Part shown: positions 60,404 through 64,000 of the stretch, in pieces
How positions within the stretch are numbered: position 1 is the stretch's first letter
Layout of the letters: each line of letters begins with the position of its first letter
NCBI GenBank assembly: GCA_050084515.1
Contig: CM114271.1
Coordinates: 30,008,001 to 30,072,000, forward strand
Origin: Blasia pusilla
Taxonomy: Eukaryota; Marchantiophyta; Marchantiopsida; Blasiales
DNA: 64,000 bases
Direction of reading: 5' to 3'
Translations under genes and position numbers: made by a program
The notes under the pieces: model-generated
What the model was told of the DNA's origin: nothing
The model's database searches: none
The model's input: the letters and a program-made list of their open reading frames with translations, nothing else

Positions 60404-60523
60404 CAATTGGGAAAATCCTCTAGTTAGAATTTGATAATTATTTGTGAATTTGAGATATAGATGTTGTTATAAAATGGGAGCATCTAAAGTGAACAAATTC
60501 TAACTAGAGGATTTTCCCAATTG
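60404..60523. repeat. Perfect 30-bp inverted repeat
   Basis: 60404-60433 and 60494-60523 are exact reverse complements (caattgggaaaatcctctag against ctagaggattttcccaattg and onward), separated by 60 bp. It could fold as a hairpin or be a short palindromic transposon relic. Confidence 0.9.
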
Positions 60524-61568
60524 CATATGGACATTAGTTTGGTTCGGAAGCCGATAGCTAGACACACACCAAACGCTAATTTATATGTAGCAAATTCTTC
60601 ATAATCCATAACATAGACTAAAGACACACACCATATGTTAAGAAATAGTCATCACCGCTACTTGTATGCATTCAAAGGGCGTCCAGAAAGAGACACGAGA
60701 AGCTATTCATCTAATTTGGTTGGATGAACTAGCTGTGTAAAAAAAATATTGCTTTCAATGTAATTCTACGCAACGTAATCATTCATGATACAAAGCGAAA
60801 CAAAACAACAAGGATCGATGTGTTGAAAATCTATCGAGACATGTGGACAGAACAGATGGAACAAAACTTGAGCAATGGATATTAGCTCAAACATCCATCG
60901 GCGCTGATAGGTCTAAGAGGGTGTGAGGAAAGAAGGCCCTTCTTGTGCCAACAAATTTTGGGTATAATAAAGGCCACGATCTCGTGAAAAAACAAGGACT
61001 CTAAGCAAATGTTCCCTGAATCTAATTGTTTCAAATTATTCTCAATCATAGGATCAACTTTTAAATCCAACCTAATGTCAATGTCCCTTGGCAATGATTG
61101 CTGCTAGCCCATGGAATCGACCCCTTGGGGAAATTCAAACTTACCTATGTCTAAGGTAGCTTATATCATGATAGAGGCCACACACATGATTTTTTTCATT
61201 ATTGATACATGTTTATTTAAAAAAATTATGAGAGCTTTTTATGTTAAATGGAATAGGAAGATATCCTCTTTTTGGGTGTCACAAACGATCTCCATAACCC
61301 CAATGGGGTATCTCCTTCGGTACCTAGTTTAGATGTACAATGAACTTTTGTAAATAGTCCTACAATAACTTTTGTAGGATGCTTTCAAATGCCCTACTAG
61401 ATGAGTTCCATGAATTACCCCTATATGGTTTTATGAAAACTCTCACAATCTTGCCCTTTTGGTCGTTTGCTTTGCTGTCATTCCACATTTATCCCCATTT
61501 CAAATATCGAACTTTTGAAATTGAGTCCAATAAGACATGACCTACCAGAAAAAGTCATGAATCTGGAT

Positions 61569-61675
61569 TTCATAGAGTTGGAGTATGGAATGAAAATCTC
61601 CCATAATGGTAATCAATACTTTGAGTATTAATTACCTTTATGGGAGATCTTTATTCCACACTCCAACTCTATGAA
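61569..61675. repeat. Long near-perfect hairpin (45-bp arms, 17-nt loop)
   Basis: The arms 61569-61613 and 61631-61675 pair at 41 of 45 positions. The short loop and few mismatches resemble a young MIR precursor or a foldback MITE. No known mature miRNA sequence is recognised. Confidence 0.85.
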
Positions 61676-64000
61676 TAGCCAAGTTTGTGAGGTGAGATCT
61701 CGTTGATATCGCTAGCTTGAGTATATCATACTTGGATTGCATCAAGGTCATTTTCACATCTTCCGTGACACACTAATATAATGGAGGAGAGGAATGTGGT
61801 AAGTAGGGTAAACATGGAAGAGGATACTTCTTTCACATGAACATTAGTTATGGGAATAAGCTCAATTTTAGTGTACATTGTATACTCCTTCTTTGTAGTG
61901 TAAATACAAATGGCTAACCATACTTCAACTATCATCAATATATATGTACAATCAAATTTCCAACCTAGAGTTCACTATGTACTCATCCTCAACTACCTCA
62001 ACACCTAATCCTCCATGCATGGTTAATAAGGGAAGGCTTGTCATGATAGGTGACCATAGGTCTATCCCTCTAGTGTCATCCCCTTAAGCTTCACAGGATC
62101 TAGTGGAACCATTATATTATCATATAATTTACATGTAAGAGCATAGAGCAGTTGTTGGACATACCTTGAAAGGTCAGACGTTGATCTCAATAGGTATAGG
62201 GTGACTTTTTTAGGAGGTGGGAAACATGAGTGGGGAGGCTTCCCCTATTTGGGGTCCAATTAGGGATTTGGAGGAACTTAGGGTTGAAGAGGTGAGATGT
62301 GTGCACATATCACCAAGAAGAAGATTTGGGAGAGGGAGAGCCTATAGACAATAGAGACCTCACTCTATTGTCGTTGAACCTCCTTCCATGAGGCAACAAA
62401 GCTATGATGTCTTGCCTTGTGAGTTATCCTAAGCATCTCGCTATGAGCAGAGGTTTGGATATAACAAAGCTTTGTGATGTGATAATGTTTCCCCTACTTA
62501 CCACATTTGTCTCTTTGTTTATATGTACAAAGAGTGAATGAGAGAGAACTGTTAAAATAGGAAATTTTGCCATGAGGGAACTGTAGAGCTAGAGTATAGA
62601 TATTAGACATTTACTATGTAAGCACAAACTAATGTGCCTAGTCGTAAGAGTGCCATGGAGGCTTACTTAGCTTCTCTTTGTTGTTGTAAGTTTTAGCTGA
62701 GAATATCAAATGCAAAACAATTGCCAAAATTTTGTAGATTGGAGGCTTTGGGATGGTAAATTGCAATTGCCAAGGAGACTATTTCTTGTTTGAGATTTGC
62801 TCATGTTGGAGATAGAAAGGTTAGGAATGTAATGCAATTAATGGTGTGCAAAATGGGAAAACAAGGGGCAAGTTGTAACAATGGTGCCTAATGTGACGCC
62901 CTAGGATGTTGTGTGTGTGGTTGCCCGTGTCGGCATCATGCATGGTTTTAGACTTACGACATACGTAGAACCCTAAAAATGCATCAAGATGTCTTGCATT
63001 TTAATGCAAAATAGGGTTAGGTCATCTAAATGATCCTCTAGTTTGTAAACCATCTACATTTTGGGTGGGTGTGGGGAAGGAACACCGAGCGTTGGGAGCA
63101 TCAAGAGGGTATGCCAATGCCACGAGGGGATGATTGGATGTTGAGCGTTGACAAAGGGCTTTAGGGATGGGCTTCGGAAGAGGCATAAAAAACTTACCAC
63201 TAAATTTGTTAGTGCCTTCAACCATTTTTGATGAATGTTTGCAATTTAAAAAAAAATTCAAACCAAAATTTTGCGAGTGCTAAACCTTGATATAGGCTTC
63301 TTTATGTATAAGGGGGCCATTAGGGATGTAAGTCAAGAGGTGGATATCAAATTTCCAAAATTCACTAAAGCAAGTGTGAGTTACTTGAAAATATATTGCA
63401 AGTAATATATCTTAAATATTTGAAGATAGTTTCTTTAGCAGATTTTGGGGCTAGAATAGATCAACGCATGTCTTTTCTGTAGCTTGGGAAGACAAGAAAT
63501 TAGAAGGGAAGAATATCTTATATTGTTTTAGTCCAAGGATATCATAAATATGGAAGACTAGTATCATACTAAAGAATGAAACCTAGAGGTCTAACTACCT
63601 CAATATGCACCACATATCCACATAGACACGTGATTGCTCATGTCTCGCAAAATGAAATCATCAAATGGAAGTGACATAAAATGACAAGTATTATATCAAA
63701 CTTGATTTGTAAAATCCCAATCTCAAATTGGTACATTTTATAAATTTTGTTATAGTTTACTCAAATAGAGTGGATGCACAATGCCTATTGAGATTCCAAG
63801 ATGTGTCAGTCAAATGTTGTAGGTCAAATGCTAATAAATTAGGACAAGAAAATTTACTAGTGGTTGTAATATGGTTGGCATTGAAGGAACTAACTTGCAT
63901 AAGTACTAACTTAAATATATACCGCCAGTGAGAATATGCACAAAAATAATCAACGAATTTAATTTTTATTTCTATACATAAAGTTAGAGGCAAGGAGGTT

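Larger units (their letters stand above)
60013..64000. other. AT-rich DNA right of the methyltransferase retroelement
   Basis: Apart from the two inverted repeats listed separately, no gene or domain is supported. Short open frames (for example at 60882, 61111, 61726 and 63728) have no recognisable family and lie in very AT-rich sequence. Confidence 0.35.

Noticed and set aside
1-64000. CRISPR arrays, bacterial operons, rRNA or tRNA genes
   Set aside because: None seen; introns, LTR elements and Helitrons mark this as plant-type nuclear DNA. A tRNA scan could not be run, so a tRNA gene could be missed.

Overview
This is eukaryotic nuclear DNA from a streptophyte. Four spliced or intronless host genes with plant-type architecture sit in a large amount of AT-rich, decayed transposon sequence. 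The MBF1c-type coactivator, the NBR1 receptor with plant-style UBA/AIM layout and the plant-type Cdc7 kinase point to a non-seed land plant (bryophyte, lycophyte or fern) or possibly a charophyte alga. The species cannot be fixed from the sequence alone.

Host genes, all on the minus strand: (1) an intronless MBF1c-like coactivator at 9572-10006, with a perfect heat-shock element and a strong splice donor about 0.9 kb upstream; (2) a 14-exon Cdc7-type kinase at 11726-17506 (847 aa by my splicing); (3) a six-exon NBR1 selective-autophagy receptor at 30979-34220 (750 aa); (4) a four-exon Siw14/OCA-type (PFA-DSP) phosphatase-like gene at 39502-41756 (194 aa) whose catalytic P-loop has lost its cysteine. 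Exon junctions were set by hand from splice sites, phase and family conservation.

Mobile DNA fills most of the rest: MITE-like copies (1-410, 683-850, 4744-5016); a family of short non-autonomous Helitrons with 5' A|TC and 3' hairpin plus CTAG|T ends (18798-19478, 34766-35095, 36250-36430, 42879-43085, 47940-48127); a decayed autonomous Rep/helicase Helitron (21182-26211, minus); a Ty3/gypsy remnant (26480-29460, plus); an internally deleted chromovirus with both LTRs (about 43460-46088, minus); a Ty1/copia integrase fragment (48602-48918, plus); and two strong inverted repeats (60404-60523, 61569-61675).

The most unusual object is a roughly 10-kb Ty3/gypsy element on the minus strand at 49709-60012. 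Reading along the minus strand it holds LTR, leader, Gag with zinc knuckle, aspartic protease, a C5 cytosine-DNA methyltransferase, reverse transcriptase, RNase H, integrase, a C-terminal PHD finger and LTR. The methyltransferase has motifs I, IV, VI and IX/X in the normal order, but the catalytic Pro-Cys is Pro-Tyr in this copy. The element is broken by frameshifts and by stops that often look like CGA-to-TGA changes, as expected of methylation-driven decay. Only the PHD finger is fully intact.
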